From Vibrio ziniensis (GTDB lineage: Bacteria; Pseudomonadota; Gammaproteobacteria; Enterobacterales; Vibrionaceae): a stretch of 64,000 nucleotides of DNA. The position numbers and the translations under genes were made by a program. Positions within the stretch are counted from its first letter, which is position 1, and every line of letters starts with the position of its first letter. The notes beneath the pieces are model-generated. The model was not told where the DNA came from. It saw nothing but the letters and a program-made list of their open reading frames with translations, and did not search any database. Below, piece after piece: positions 37,102 to 46,021 of the stretch. The DNA lies in the NCBI RefSeq assembly GCF_011064285.1, contig NZ_CP049331.1, positions 3,038,001 to 3,102,000 on the forward strand, read 5' to 3'.

Positions 37102-38115
37102 TCAAGGAAGTAACCAGCGTGTCTTAGACGACTGAGATAATAGCCAACTGACGGCCAACGAAGCCGCTCCGCTAATCAGTATCCATAAGGGTATAACCCA
37201 TGCAGGGTGTCCTTGATACCAGCCGAACTCTTTCATCGGCCAAAGAAAAATAGGATGGAGCAAATAAATGCCCAGACTATTTTGGCTGATCAAATTCACC
37301 ACTTTCTTCGCACCGTCTGATAATGATTCACCAAACGCTCGGCACAATACAAAAATCATGCTCGCCGCGACCACGACATTAAGCGTTTTGTATGAGAACC
37401 AACGCCCAACACTGTACTCGCCATTAGCGAGGCTCAGTTCCACTACAGAATTAACCGTAAAGTAGAAAGAGATGCTACCAAGGATGATAGTAATCCCAAC
37501 AGTAAACGGATTAATTGGTAGCTTTTTATACAGCAGATAGCCAAGCGGTAAGTAGCCGGTATACAGCCAAATCTCATAGCTCCAAGGACCATCAATGTGG
37601 AATAAGAACAAGGTAGTGGTTAAAAGCCATAGCCCGAGATAAACATACCAAGCCGTATCATCAGTACGTTTCATCAGCCATTGCAGCACTGGGATAACAA
37701 AATAAAGTGGAATGAAATAGTAGAAGAAACCCAGGTGGTAATAGGTTTCGTGATGCGGACTATTCTTAAACACGTCTAATGCTAGCGATGAGTCAAAGCC
37801 GTTAGCACTCCACCCTGACAGATAAGCATAGAACAAAGACCACACGATAAAAGGCACCAACACTTTGCCAAGACGCCTTTTTACATAATAGCCAAAGTCG
37901 AAAGGTCTGGTATCGCTCAGCATCAGAGCACCAGAAATCAAAATAAATACTGGCACAGCCCAGCGAGTCATACCGTTAACCGTAACTGCGGTCAGCCATT
38001 CACCATAAGGGATTGAGTTTTGCAGCTCTCGATAAGGCGCTAAGACATGAATCGCAATCACCGCTACCGCAGCAACACAGCGCATCAAGTCAAAAAATAT
38101 CACTCGTTTGGTCAT
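37102..38115 (-). CDS. Acyltransferase 3 family membrane protein
   Basis: A 337-residue integral membrane protein with MTKRVIFFDLMRCVAAVAVI plus AIH near the N-terminus (the conserved R and H of acyltransferase 3) and about ten helices. ATG 38115 is preferred over the in-frame TTG at 38139 since GAGAG lies 8 bases before it. No SGNH domain, so it resembles WecH/OatB-like O-acetyltransferases. Substrate unknown. Confidence 0.85.
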   Translation of the reverse strand: MTKRVIFFDLMRCVAAVAVIAIHVLAPYRELQNSIPYGEWLTAVTVNGMTRWAVPVFILISGALMLSDTRPFDFGYYVKRRLGKVLVPFIVWSLFYAYLSGWSANGFDSSLALDVFKNSPHHETYYHLGFFYYFIPLYFVIPVLQWLMKRTDDTAWYVYLGLWLLTTTLFLFHIDGPWSYEIWLYTGYLPLGYLLYKKLPINPFTVGITIILGSISFYFTVNSVVELSLANGEYSVGRWFSYKTLNVVVAASMIFVLCRAFGESLSDGAKKVVNLISQNSLGIYLLHPIFLWPMKEFGWYQGHPAWVIPLWILISGAASLAVSWLLSQSSKTRWLLP

Positions 38116-38281
38116 GCAACGATTCTCTCTATTAGCCAACGTTTATTACTATAAAGCACTCTTTTGCATATGTGTAAATAGTGCGTCAAAAACAGAGCAT
38201 TGTTTTGCCGGAAAGAGAGAGCGATTACCCAAACGGCTATATCAAACTAAAGAGCCAAGGATGGTATAAGAGCAGTCTCTT

Positions 38282-38445
38282 AGTCACAAGCCTTTGCTCC
38301 TCCCCTTTCGAAGGGGAGGCTGGGTGGGGTTGCTTTCACCACACTGAATTAAGATTGCAGTGATTAATAAGTTCAGTGGACTTCAACCCCCTCTAACTAT
38401 AGTAGCCCACTAAAATGGCCCTCATCTGAGGGGAGAACCAAAAGA
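38282..38445. repeat. Intergenic repeat family A, copy A5
   Basis: Opens with CTCCCCTTTCGAAGGGGAGG then CTGGGTGGGGTTGC, carries ATTAATAAGTTCAGTGGACT and ends CTCATCTGAGGGGAGAACC; reverse complement of A2. Confidence 0.85.
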
Positions 38446-38494
38446 AAAGTGCTTTATCTAGTTGTGACGAAGTGGTGGAAATGGTGAACAGGAT

Positions 38495-39712
38495 CTAGCG
38501 TGGTAACTTAGGCAACCACAACGATATGATGGTCGTAAGCACCAAGAAAACCAGCGACACCCATAAACAAGCCGCTAAGCCGCTAACCTGAAAGAGATAA
38601 CCAGATAAAATGGTTCCGATTAAGCGCCCCATCGCGTTAGCCATGTAGTAAAAGCCAACATCAAGCGAAACACCATCGCCTTTTGCGTAGCTCACAATCA
38701 GGTAAGAGTGCAGCGATGAATTGACCGCAAACACTGCGCCAAACAGCATCAAACCAATCACGATTACCCATTGAGGATGCCAGTTTTGGCTAATCCCGAA
38801 CGCGACAGCCGCCGTGACAATACTAAGTGCTAATGCCCAACGAAACGCAGCATGACCATCCGGCACTCGACCCTGTGCTTTCCCGGTAATTCTTGGTGCT
38901 TGGCTTTGTACAATGCCGTAGCCAATCACCCATAACGCGAGAAATCCGCCCACCCAGAGGTGCTCCCACTCGAATACCGTTCCCAAATAGACAGGTAACG
39001 CCACCACAAACCAAACATCACGCGCGCCAAAAAGAAACATTCGTGCCGCGGAAAGAATATTCACTGCCGGAGATTTAGAAAAAATCTCGGAGAACTTCGG
39101 TTTGTTCTTCGCCTTACCAAGCTCCTGTTTCAGCCCAGTGAGACTGCCAATCAGTACCAGTACCAACACCGCAGCCATCAGCAGTACTGCGCCTTTAAAA
39201 CCGACCGCAGTTAACAATAAACCGCCGAGGAAAAAGCCAAGCCCTTTTAGCGCGTTTTTCGACCCCGTTAAAACAGCAATCCAGCGATACAGCGCGCCTT
39301 GCTGCTCATCAGGCACCAGAGTTTTAATCGCACTTTTAGCGCTCATTTTGTTAAGGTCTTTAGCAATACCAGACAACGCTTGAGCGGCCATCACCCAAGG
39401 AATGGTCAGCCAACTGGCGGGCACCGCAAGCATCACCAACGCAATGATTTGCATCGCAAGACCAATGTTCATGGTCCGATTGAGTCCTAATCTTGCTCCT
39501 AGCCAGCCACCAATCAAGTTGGTCACTACGCCAAAAAACTCATAGAACAAGAACAAAGAGGCGATGGCTAAGGTTCCATAGCCCAACTGATGGAAGTACA
39601 ACACCACCAGCATTCTCAATGCACCATCCGTGAGAGTAAAGTTCCAATAATTGAACGTCACCAACATGTACTGGCGGATCGAGGAATCCAGATTCGACAT
39701 CACTTTCAACAT
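38495..39712 (-). CDS. arsJ: Organoarsenical efflux MFS transporter
   Basis: A 405-residue 12-TM major facilitator. The N-terminal RQYMLVTFNYWNFTLTDGAL, GIAKDLNKMSAKSAIKTLVP and ALKGLGFFLGGLL segments are typical of ArsJ. ArsJ exports 1-arseno-3-phosphoglycerate made by the partner GAPDH from arsenate; both partner gene and an arsR are nearby on the same strand. Repeat B2 separates it from the phosphatase gene, so it may have its own or a read-through promoter. Confidence 0.88.
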   Translation of the reverse strand: MLKVMSNLDSSIRQYMLVTFNYWNFTLTDGALRMLVVLYFHQLGYGTLAIASLFLFYEFFGVVTNLIGGWLGARLGLNRTMNIGLAMQIIALVMLAVPASWLTIPWVMAAQALSGIAKDLNKMSAKSAIKTLVPDEQQGALYRWIAVLTGSKNALKGLGFFLGGLLLTAVGFKGAVLLMAAVLVLVLIGSLTGLKQELGKAKNKPKFSEIFSKSPAVNILSAARMFLFGARDVWFVVALPVYLGTVFEWEHLWVGGFLALWVIGYGIVQSQAPRITGKAQGRVPDGHAAFRWALALSIVTAAVAFGISQNWHPQWVIVIGLMLFGAVFAVNSSLHSYLIVSYAKGDGVSLDVGFYYMANAMGRLIGTILSGYLFQVSGLAACLWVSLVFLVLTTIISLWLPKLPR

Positions 39713-39768
39713 AAGACTGATCCAAACAGGGCTTTGGGATCATAGTGATCCCAAAGCTAAATTATACC

Positions 39769-39932
39769 ATTCTGGAAAATTTCCTGATCAGTGAATGGGC
39801 GTCGTTAAGCAAACCCTCCGAGCCATGGATGGCTCGGCGGAGCTTCAGGGACGAACGAATGCGCGTTTGCGTTTGACGCCCATTCGCTGCTCGCCGATGC
39901 TCAGTCTGATCATATTTTTATCTAGGAGGTAT
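39769..39932. repeat. Intergenic repeat family B, copy B2
   Basis: Full-length copy from TCTGGAAAATTTCCTGATCA to TCTGATCATATTTTTATCTA. Internal pairs GAATGGGCG/CGCCCATTC and GCAAAC/GTTTGC enclose the CCGAGCCATGGATGGCTCGG hairpin. Confidence 0.85.
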
Positions 39933-40444
39933 TAGCTGATCACCGCCGCTACGTGTTCGATATATTCACGTTGCTCAGGTTTAGTGAATGCGCCTGGGCG
40001 CAGTGCTTGAACCTGAGAAATAATCGTTTCCAGTTGCCAGTTCATATCCAGCAACAGATGCGCAGCCAGTAACCCAGTGCGACCAGAGCCGCCCATGCAG
40101 TGCAGCGCAACCTTGTCGCCTTTTTTCAACAGATTGCGAAGCTGCGGGCTCACTGTTGGCCAGTGCTCAACGAACATCTCATCAGGCACCGCATCATCTT
40201 CAATCGGCAGATGAATCCATGAGATGCCATTGGCTTGAGCAATCTTACCGAGATCTTCAACATGCTTTTCATGCATCTCTTCACGGGTAATTGCCGTTAC
40301 AATCGCTTTAACACCGCTCGCTTTTAGCTGCTCAATGCTCTCTGCCAGACCTAATTCTTTGGTACCTGGACACGGCATCAATACCAATGCTGATGATTCA
40401 ACAGCAAGTTCCCAAGTTGGGTGAACCATAGTTGCATTAACCAT
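39932..40444 (-). CDS. Dual-specificity / tyrosine phosphatase-like protein in the ars operon
   Basis: A 170-residue protein with the cysteine phosphatase loop HCMGGSGRTG (Cys116, Arg122) and an upstream acidic IEDDAVPD that can supply the general acid, close to CDKN3/DSP-type phosphatases. Its ATG overlaps the GAPDH stop by one base (TAATG), so it is coupled to arsenate metabolism. It is not a classical ArsC reductase, though it shares the P-loop chemistry. Role here unknown. Confidence 0.8.
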   Translation of the reverse strand: MVNATMVHPTWELAVESSALVLMPCPGTKELGLAESIEQLKASGVKAIVTAITREEMHEKHVEDLGKIAQANGISWIHLPIEDDAVPDEMFVEHWPTVSPQLRNLLKKGDKVALHCMGGSGRTGLLAAHLLLDMNWQLETIISQVQALRPGAFTKPEQREYIEHVAAVIS

Positions 40445-41448
40445 TATTGTGCCTCTCCAACTTTGCGTACGAGTTCAGCAGTGCGCGTTGCATAGCCCAT
40501 TTCGTTGTCATACCAAGCATAGATTTTCACCATGCGCGTTCCCACGACCATCGTTGATAATGCATCAACGATGGTTGAGCGTTGGTCACCACGGTAATCG
40601 ATAGAAACCAGAGGCTTCTCTTCGAAACCGAGAATGCCCTTGAGCTCACCTTCAGACGCTTCTTTAAGCAGCGCATTCACTTCTTCTGCCGTCGTGTCAC
40701 GTTTCACGTCGAAAATGATGTCGGTCAGTGATGCGTTCGCCAGTGGAACACGGACTGCGTGACCATTAATTTTGCCCGCCAATTCAGGGAAGATTTCGAC
40801 GATAGCGGTCGCACTGCCTGTGGTGGTTGGGATTAAACTCATACCGCACGCACGTGCACGACGTAAATCTTTATGTGGCGCATCTAAAATCGTTTGAGTG
40901 TTGGTTAAATCATGAATCGTAGTGAACGACGATTGTTCAATACCGAGTTTTTCATGAATAACTTTTACCACTGGCGCAATACAGTTGGTGGTGCAAGAAG
41001 CCGCCGTCACAATGCGGTGCTGAGCTGGGTCGAAAATATGGTCATTTACGCCGACAACAATGTTAGCAATACCCGCTTCTTTCACCGGAGCAGAAACTAC
41101 GACGCGTTTAACACCTTGCTCTAGGTATTTGTTTAGGAATGAGGTTTTACGGTGCACACCAGTTGCTTCAATCACAACATCACAACCAGACCAGTCAATG
41201 GCCGCAATATCACGCTCTTGAGTCGTTTTAATCGACTTGCCGCCGATGACGAATTCGTTGCCTTGCGCTGCAACTTCATGGTGCCAGCGACCTTGAATAG
41301 AATCGAACTCCAGCAGATGTGCTAATGTCGCAGCGTCGCCCGCTACATCGTTAATTTGTACAAACTCCAATTCAGGCCAATCGTATGCGGCGCGCATTGC
41401 TAATCGACCAATACGCCCAAAGCCGTTGATACCTACTTTAATAGTCAT
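40444..41448 (-). CDS. Arsenate-pathway glyceraldehyde-3-phosphate dehydrogenase
   Basis: A 334-residue GAPDH: N-terminal [12 protein letters not shown]-binding motif and catalytic Cys152 in AASCTTNC. Beside arsJ, such GAPDHs form 1-arseno-3-phosphoglycerate from glyceraldehyde-3-phosphate and arsenate, which ArsJ expels, giving arsenate resistance without arsenate reductase. The sequence differs clearly from the glycolytic GapA, as expected for a dedicated copy. Confidence 0.9.
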   Translation of the reverse strand: MTIKVGINGFGRIGRLAMRAAYDWPELEFVQINDVAGDAATLAHLLEFDSIQGRWHHEVAAQGNEFVIGGKSIKTTQERDIAAIDWSGCDVVIEATGVHRKTSFLNKYLEQGVKRVVVSAPVKEAGIANIVVGVNDHIFDPAQHRIVTAASCTTNCIAPVVKVIHEKLGIEQSSFTTIHDLTNTQTILDAPHKDLRRARACGMSLIPTTTGSATAIVEIFPELAGKINGHAVRVPLANASLTDIIFDVKRDTTAEEVNALLKEASEGELKGILGFEEKPLVSIDYRGDQRSTIVDALSTMVVGTRMVKIYAWYDNEMGYATRTAELVRKVGEAQ

Positions 41449-41481
41449 TTTTTATCCTCAATCCTTTTAAAAATAAGCTTT

Positions 41482-41622
41482 AATCTGTTCAGTAGGCAAA
41501 GCACCGAACGCAAACACACATAAACCCTTCCATGGGGCTCCGCTGAGCCATCCGTGGCTCAGAGGGTTTGCTTATCGATACTCAATGCCTATTTGATTAC
41601 CAAATTAATGTGATTTGTATTA
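41482..41622. repeat. Intergenic repeat family B, copy B3
   Basis: Diverged copy with CTGAGCCATCCGTGGCTCAG and AGGGTTTGCTTATCGATACT, between GAPDH and arsR. Confidence 0.7.
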
Positions 41623-41958
41623 GCAGCAAGACGGCCTATCTGGCATATCGTTCAGACGCTGTGTATCCACACCGTATTGCTGTTGCAAACAGTTTGATTG
41701 CTTCAAACCATCAATAATCTTGTTCAGCCAACCAGGCAGTTGCTCTGACACTTTGTAATACACCCACTGCCCTTGGCGCTCATCAATCAACACACCTGAT
41801 TGACGCAATTGTGCAAGATGACGGGAAATTTTAGGCTGACTCTCTTCAAGTGCATGGGTTAACTCACACACGCACAGTCTTTGCTCTCGTGCGATAAGCA
41901 GTAAACATCTCATGCGCGTTTCATCGGCGAGCAGTTTAAAAAACTGATGGGGTAACAT
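41620..41958 (-). CDS. arsR: ArsR-family arsenic-responsive repressor
   Basis: A 112-residue winged-helix repressor from ATG 41958 (an in-frame GTG at 41964 is also possible). It has the As(III)-binding CVCEL motif, the helix ESQPKISRHLAQLRQSG and a C-terminal CC pair. It should repress its own promoter, where the palindrome at 41969-41986 lies just upstream. First gene of the leftward arsenate set, although a B repeat lies between it and GAPDH. Confidence 0.92.
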   Translation of the reverse strand: MLPHQFFKLLADETRMRCLLLIAREQRLCVCELTHALEESQPKISRHLAQLRQSGVLIDERQGQWVYYKVSEQLPGWLNKIIDGLKQSNCLQQQYGVDTQRLNDMPDRPSCC

Positions 41959-41968
41959 GGCCACCTCT

Positions 41969-41986
41969 CATATATACGGATATATG
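41969..41986 (-). promoter_or_regulatory. ArsR operator palindrome
   Basis: CATATAT-ACGG-ATATATG, a perfect 7-bp inverted repeat 5 bases upstream of the GTG/10 of the ATG start, within an AT-rich promoter; consistent with ATAT-rich ArsR sites. Confidence 0.6.
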
Positions 41987-41998
41987 AATATCTTAGAT

Positions 41999-42027
41999 AT
42001 AAAAAAGCACGCGTCAATGCGCGTGCT
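41999..42027 (-). terminator. Intrinsic terminator of the EAL-HDOD gene
   Basis: On the minus strand AGCACGCG / CGCGTGCT, 6-base loop, then TTTTTT, 25 bases after the stop. Confidence 0.9.
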
Positions 42028-42051
42028 GTAACTGTCATCAAAAATTCATCT

Positions 42052-43278
42052 TTACACTAAGTTGCTTATCTCATGGCTCCAACGCTGTGCTTCGTTGAGA
42101 TCTCGAGTCACGTCGTCATATTGGAGACCTAGCAGCTCGCAATAGTCCTGAATACCTTGCCAATCCGCTTTTTCAAAACACTCTTCAAGATTAAGCATTT
42201 CACCGAAGGGGCCTAAACGCTTGTTGAGTGCATCTTTTACGGATTCAGTCAGTGGTAGCTGATCAATAATAACGTCGAGAGAAATGTCTAACAGCGCATC
42301 CAACACTGAGAATAAGCCTATCAAAAAGCCCTGTTCTTTGTGCTCGCTAAACTGGCGTCGAATCGCCATCAAGTGGCAGAACTGAGCGCGCTGCAAAGAG
42401 AGGTTATACAGTTCTTTAGGTTTATGAGCTGAAACGTAAGATGCCACCGCCAGTGATACGAACATCTTAAGTCTGTCCTGACCAAGGTAAACCAGAGCCT
42501 GACGAAACGAAGAAATCGGCACTTCTAATCGCTCTGTCATGCTGTTAACAAAACGCAGCAATTTATAAGAAAGCGCTACATCCTTTGCTACCAACTGTTC
42601 AACTCGATTGAAATCCACATTTTCTTTGCACACTTCTTGGAAGAGCTGCATCGCAATCACGTGTTTCGGACTCACGTAACGCTGTTTAATAATTTCAGGT
42701 TTGCTGAAAAAGTAACCTTGGAAAAAACGGAATCCGGCATCTCTTGCGGCTCGGAATTCTTGTTCAGTTTCGACTCGTTCTGCTAAGTAACGCTTGCGAC
42801 TACCTTTCGCCAGTTGCTCTTTAACCATTTCGCAAGCGGCATCAATCCCCATCGCCATGATATCGATCTTAATGATTTTGACGAACGGCAGGAAGCGTTC
42901 CCATTCGGGTGCATAGACAAAGTCATCCAGTGCAATCAAATAGCCTTTCTCATGCATTTCCATGATAGCTTCCAACAGCTCATCTGTAGGGCTACAGGTC
43001 TCTAACACTTCAATGACCACTCTTTGCTTAGGTAAAGTCAGAGGCAATCTGCGTAACAAGCTGTTGTACGGGAAGTTAATAAAGCAGCGAGAGGTTTCAA
43101 TACCAGGGTTGGTGCCAATTGATAAAAAGTTCTCAACGATCAAACGATAGGTCGCACGGTCTGCATCCATATGCTGTGGAAAGCTGTTCTGCTCACCATC
43201 ACGAAACAGCAACTCATACCCTAAAGTATGTCGCTTAGAATTAAGAATCGGCTGTCGTGCTACGTAAGTGGTATGCAT
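42052..43278 (-). CDS. EAL-HDOD signalling protein (YuxH family)
   Basis: A 408-residue protein with an N-terminal EAL-like domain (YVARQPILNSKRHTLGYELL) and a C-terminal HDOD domain (about residues 200-390). The EAL motif is ELL and several metal ligands are absent (no DDFG; reads LDDFVYAPEW), so phosphodiesterase activity is unlikely. Homologues in Vibrio (for example V. cholerae CdgJ) affect motility and biofilm. Monocistronic. Confidence 0.88.
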   Translation of the reverse strand: MHTTYVARQPILNSKRHTLGYELLFRDGEQNSFPQHMDADRATYRLIVENFLSIGTNPGIETSRCFINFPYNSLLRRLPLTLPKQRVVIEVLETCSPTDELLEAIMEMHEKGYLIALDDFVYAPEWERFLPFVKIIKIDIMAMGIDAACEMVKEQLAKGSRKRYLAERVETEQEFRAARDAGFRFFQGYFFSKPEIIKQRYVSPKHVIAMQLFQEVCKENVDFNRVEQLVAKDVALSYKLLRFVNSMTERLEVPISSFRQALVYLGQDRLKMFVSLAVASYVSAHKPKELYNLSLQRAQFCHLMAIRRQFSEHKEQGFLIGLFSVLDALLDISLDVIIDQLPLTESVKDALNKRLGPFGEMLNLEECFEKADWQGIQDYCELLGLQYDDVTRDLNEAQRWSHEISNLV

Positions 43279-43551
43279 ATTATTATCAACGAATACAGAT
43301 TAATTAAATCTTAGTCAGTGCTCAGTATTGCACCACTATTTTTAACTATAGAACCAAATAGCCTAAGCAATGTGATGCTATGCAATCAATAAGCAAGTAT
43401 TGCTATAACCTTACTTTTTTAACGTGTAATGGGCGACAAAAATAACATCTCACGTCTCAAAAGCAAGTGCGTGGAATCATTGCAATTCCTCCTAACTTCC
43501 TTATTCTTAACATTCAATTTTAGCGAAAGCTAGCTTTCTAGCACGTAAATT

Positions 43552-44544
43552 ATGAGCCAAGAAAATACAACCAATAGTTCTTATACTCAAGAGCCAAATT
43601 TCTCCCAGCTCATTGAGCATGATATAAAACAATTGTGGCAACAAAGAGAAGAAGGATTCCTGCAATCTTTTGATAAAAAACAACTTTATTGGTGCAAGAT
43701 CACATCCCCGCAGCACACTAAAGCCATTGTTGTCGTAAATGGCAGAATTGAATCTTGCTGGAAATACCAAGAACTGTTTTTTGATTTGTTCCAACAGGGC
43801 TTCAATATTTACTCATTTGATCATCGCGGCCAAGGTTTGTCTGCTCGCTTAATCGACAACAAACAAATGGGTTATGTGGCAGAATTTCAGAATTATCTGA
43901 CGGATATGCATGATCTAATTGAACATTTTAACCTCAGCCAATATCAGCAACGTTTCTTGCTCGCTCACTCCATGGGTGGCGCTGTAAGTGCGCGTTATTT
44001 GCAAACTCATCCTGAACATCTGTTTGATGCTGTGGCATTTAGCGCCCCGATGTTTGGCATTAACGTTCCATGGCAGATTCGCCCGATAGCCATTACTCTA
44101 ACTCAGGTATTAGCCGCGACCGCAAGCAAGCCAACTTATGCTCCCGGCTACAGTGATTACTACCCAAAACCATTTGAAGACAATCCTCTCACTCAAAGTG
44201 AAGTACGCTATCGTTGGTTCCGTGATTTGTATGAACAAAAACCGGAGTTGAAGTTGGGTGGTCCTAGCACTCACTGGGTTTGGCAAAGTTTAATGGCCGC
44301 CAAACAGTGTATTCAGCTAACAAGGCAGATCACGATTCCGACATTAGTCCTGCAAGGCGGTAAAGACACCGTGGTGAGCAATGCTGCTCAAATAAAGTTT
44401 ATCGCCCGACTGGCCAAAACCAACCCCAATAGCAAGCTATTGCTGATTAACGATGCGAAGCACGAAATTCTATTTGAGAAAGACGAGCTCCGGAACCAAG
44501 CGCTGGATGCGATATTGCAACACTTCGCCAATGCAGGGCGATAG
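43552..44544 (+). CDS. pldB: Lysophospholipase L2 (alpha/beta hydrolase)
   Basis: A 330-residue hydrolase with nucleophile motif AHSMGG near residue 139, VVVNGRIESCWKYQELFFDL near the N-terminus, GGPSTHWVWQS and a C-terminal DAKHEILFEKDELR carrying the catalytic His, all as in E. coli PldB. It cleaves lysophospholipids at the inner membrane. As in E. coli it is followed by yigL, here with a repeat between them. Confidence 0.9.
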   Translation: MSQENTTNSSYTQEPNFSQLIEHDIKQLWQQREEGFLQSFDKKQLYWCKITSPQHTKAIVVVNGRIESCWKYQELFFDLFQQGFNIYSFDHRGQGLSARLIDNKQMGYVAEFQNYLTDMHDLIEHFNLSQYQQRFLLAHSMGGAVSARYLQTHPEHLFDAVAFSAPMFGINVPWQIRPIAITLTQVLAATASKPTYAPGYSDYYPKPFEDNPLTQSEVRYRWFRDLYEQKPELKLGGPSTHWVWQSLMAAKQCIQLTRQITIPTLVLQGGKDTVVSNAAQIKFIARLAKTNPNSKLLLINDAKHEILFEKDELRNQALDAILQHFANAGR

Positions 44545-44567
44545 CGGGTTCTAACCTCCTTTCATCT

Positions 44568-44737
44568 TAGAGGAATAAGCTCCGCCCCTTTCAAAGTGGA
44601 GACTGGGTGGGGTTATTTCACTGAAGCTTCATCAGTTGTGACAAGTTCCGTGAAAGCACCCCCTCTAACTCCCCCTTAATAAGGGGGAGAACTAATAGCT
44701 CTTTCTCCTCCCCTTCATAAGAGGGAGAACCAAGAGT
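44568..44737. repeat. Intergenic repeat family A, copy A6
   Basis: Between pldB and yigL: CCTTTCAAAGTGGAGACTGG at the start, TCATCAGTTGTGACAAG in the middle and two CTCCCCCTT/AAGGGGGAG arms at the end. The rest of this 320-base gap holds only the yigL leader. Confidence 0.85.
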
Positions 44738-44865
44738 ATGCTGCAAGTAAATAGGGAAATGGCGGATAAAAAGGTTTTCCCTCTTTTTCCTTCTTTTTTT
44801 GGCATACACTTAAGCCCAATGAACACAAAACTGATATCAACATCTGACGTAGTTAAGAGAGCAAA

Positions 44866-45693
44866 ATGAGCGTAGTAAGTAACGAAAACCCAATCAAAAT
44901 CGTGGCTTCTGATCTGGATGGCACCCTGCTGGCACCGGATCACAAGCTCAGTGCTTTCTCGAAGAAAACCCTAAAAGAGTTACATGCAAAAGGCTTTACC
45001 TTCATCTTCGCAACAGGTCGTCACCATGTTGATGTAGCGGGTATCCGCGAAATCGCAGGCATCCCAGCCTACATGATCACCTCGAATGGTGCGCGCGTTC
45101 ACGACCAAAACGATGCGCAGATGTACAGCAAAAACGTCCCTCAGGATTTGGTACAAGCGATCATTGATTTGGTCAAAGAAGATGAACGAATTGTCACACA
45201 TATCTACCGTAACGACACTTGGCTAATGAGCCGTGAAGATGAGGCTCTACGCGCCTATCACAACGAATCCGGCTTCCATTATCAGCTATTTGACATCGAC
45301 AATGCACCCAGCGACGGTATCGCAAAAGTCTTTTTTACCAATGAAGACCACGACCATGAAATGCTCGTAGTTTATGAAAATCTGATTAACGAAAAATTTG
45401 CGGGCCAAGTAAACGTGGCGTTCTCTACCCCACACTGCCTGGAAGTGATGGGCGCGGGTGTATCGAAAGGTGATGCATTGAAAGCTGTGGCCGAATCTCT
45501 AAACCTGCAACTGGAAAACTGCATTGCGTTTGGTGATGGTATGAACGATGTAGAAATGCTGTCGATGGCGGGTAAAGGTCTGGTGATGGGTACAGCTCAT
45601 GAAAAAGTGATGAGAGCACTACCAGACGTAGAAGTGATTGGTAGTCATGCGGATGATGCGGTTGCGCACTATCTGCACGAGCATCTGTTCTAA
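44866..45693 (+). CDS. yigL: Cof-type HAD phosphatase
   Basis: A 275-residue HAD-IIB hydrolase with VASDLDGTLL (Asp16 nucleophile, Asp18), ITSNGAR, and GDGMNDVEML; matches E. coli YigL, which dephosphorylates pyridoxal phosphate and sugar phosphates. Context (after pldB) is the same as in E. coli. Confidence 0.93.
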   Translation: MSVVSNENPIKIVASDLDGTLLAPDHKLSAFSKKTLKELHAKGFTFIFATGRHHVDVAGIREIAGIPAYMITSNGARVHDQNDAQMYSKNVPQDLVQAIIDLVKEDERIVTHIYRNDTWLMSREDEALRAYHNESGFHYQLFDIDNAPSDGIAKVFFTNEDHDHEMLVVYENLINEKFAGQVNVAFSTPHCLEVMGAGVSKGDALKAVAESLNLQLENCIAFGDGMNDVEMLSMAGKGLVMGTAHEKVMRALPDVEVIGSHADDAVAHYLHEHLF

Positions 45694-45741
45694 TCGACAA
45701 GATTGAATAACCGTTTTTAAAGAGTCCCCCTACTCTTTAAT

Positions 45742-45767
45742 CAGGCAGCATCGCTGCCTGTTTTTTT
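45742..45767 (+). terminator. Intrinsic terminator of yigL
   Basis: CAGGCAGC / GCTGCCTG stem with a 3-base loop and a run of seven T. Confidence 0.95.
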
Positions 45768-45815
45768 GTCCGTCATTCGGCTTTAAATAGCCAATATGCC
45801 ATAATGACATCCGTT

Positions 45816-45982
45816 CTGGATAATTTCCTGATCAGTGAATGGGCGCCGATAAGCAAACCCTCCGAGCCATGGATGGCTCGGCGGAGCTTCAGGGACGAAT
45901 GAATGCGTGTTTGCGTTTGACGCCCATTCGCTGTTCTACCGATGCCGATGCTCAGTCTGATCATATTGATATCTAGGATGCT
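45816..45982. repeat. Intergenic repeat family B, copy B4, flanked by direct repeats
   Basis: Full-length copy. The 13-base sequence ATGACATCCGTTC occurs immediately on both sides (45803-45815 and 45983-45995). Confidence 0.85.
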
Positions 45983-46021
45983 ATGACATCCGTTCGTTTT
46001 CTGCCACAAGGAAAAGCAACC

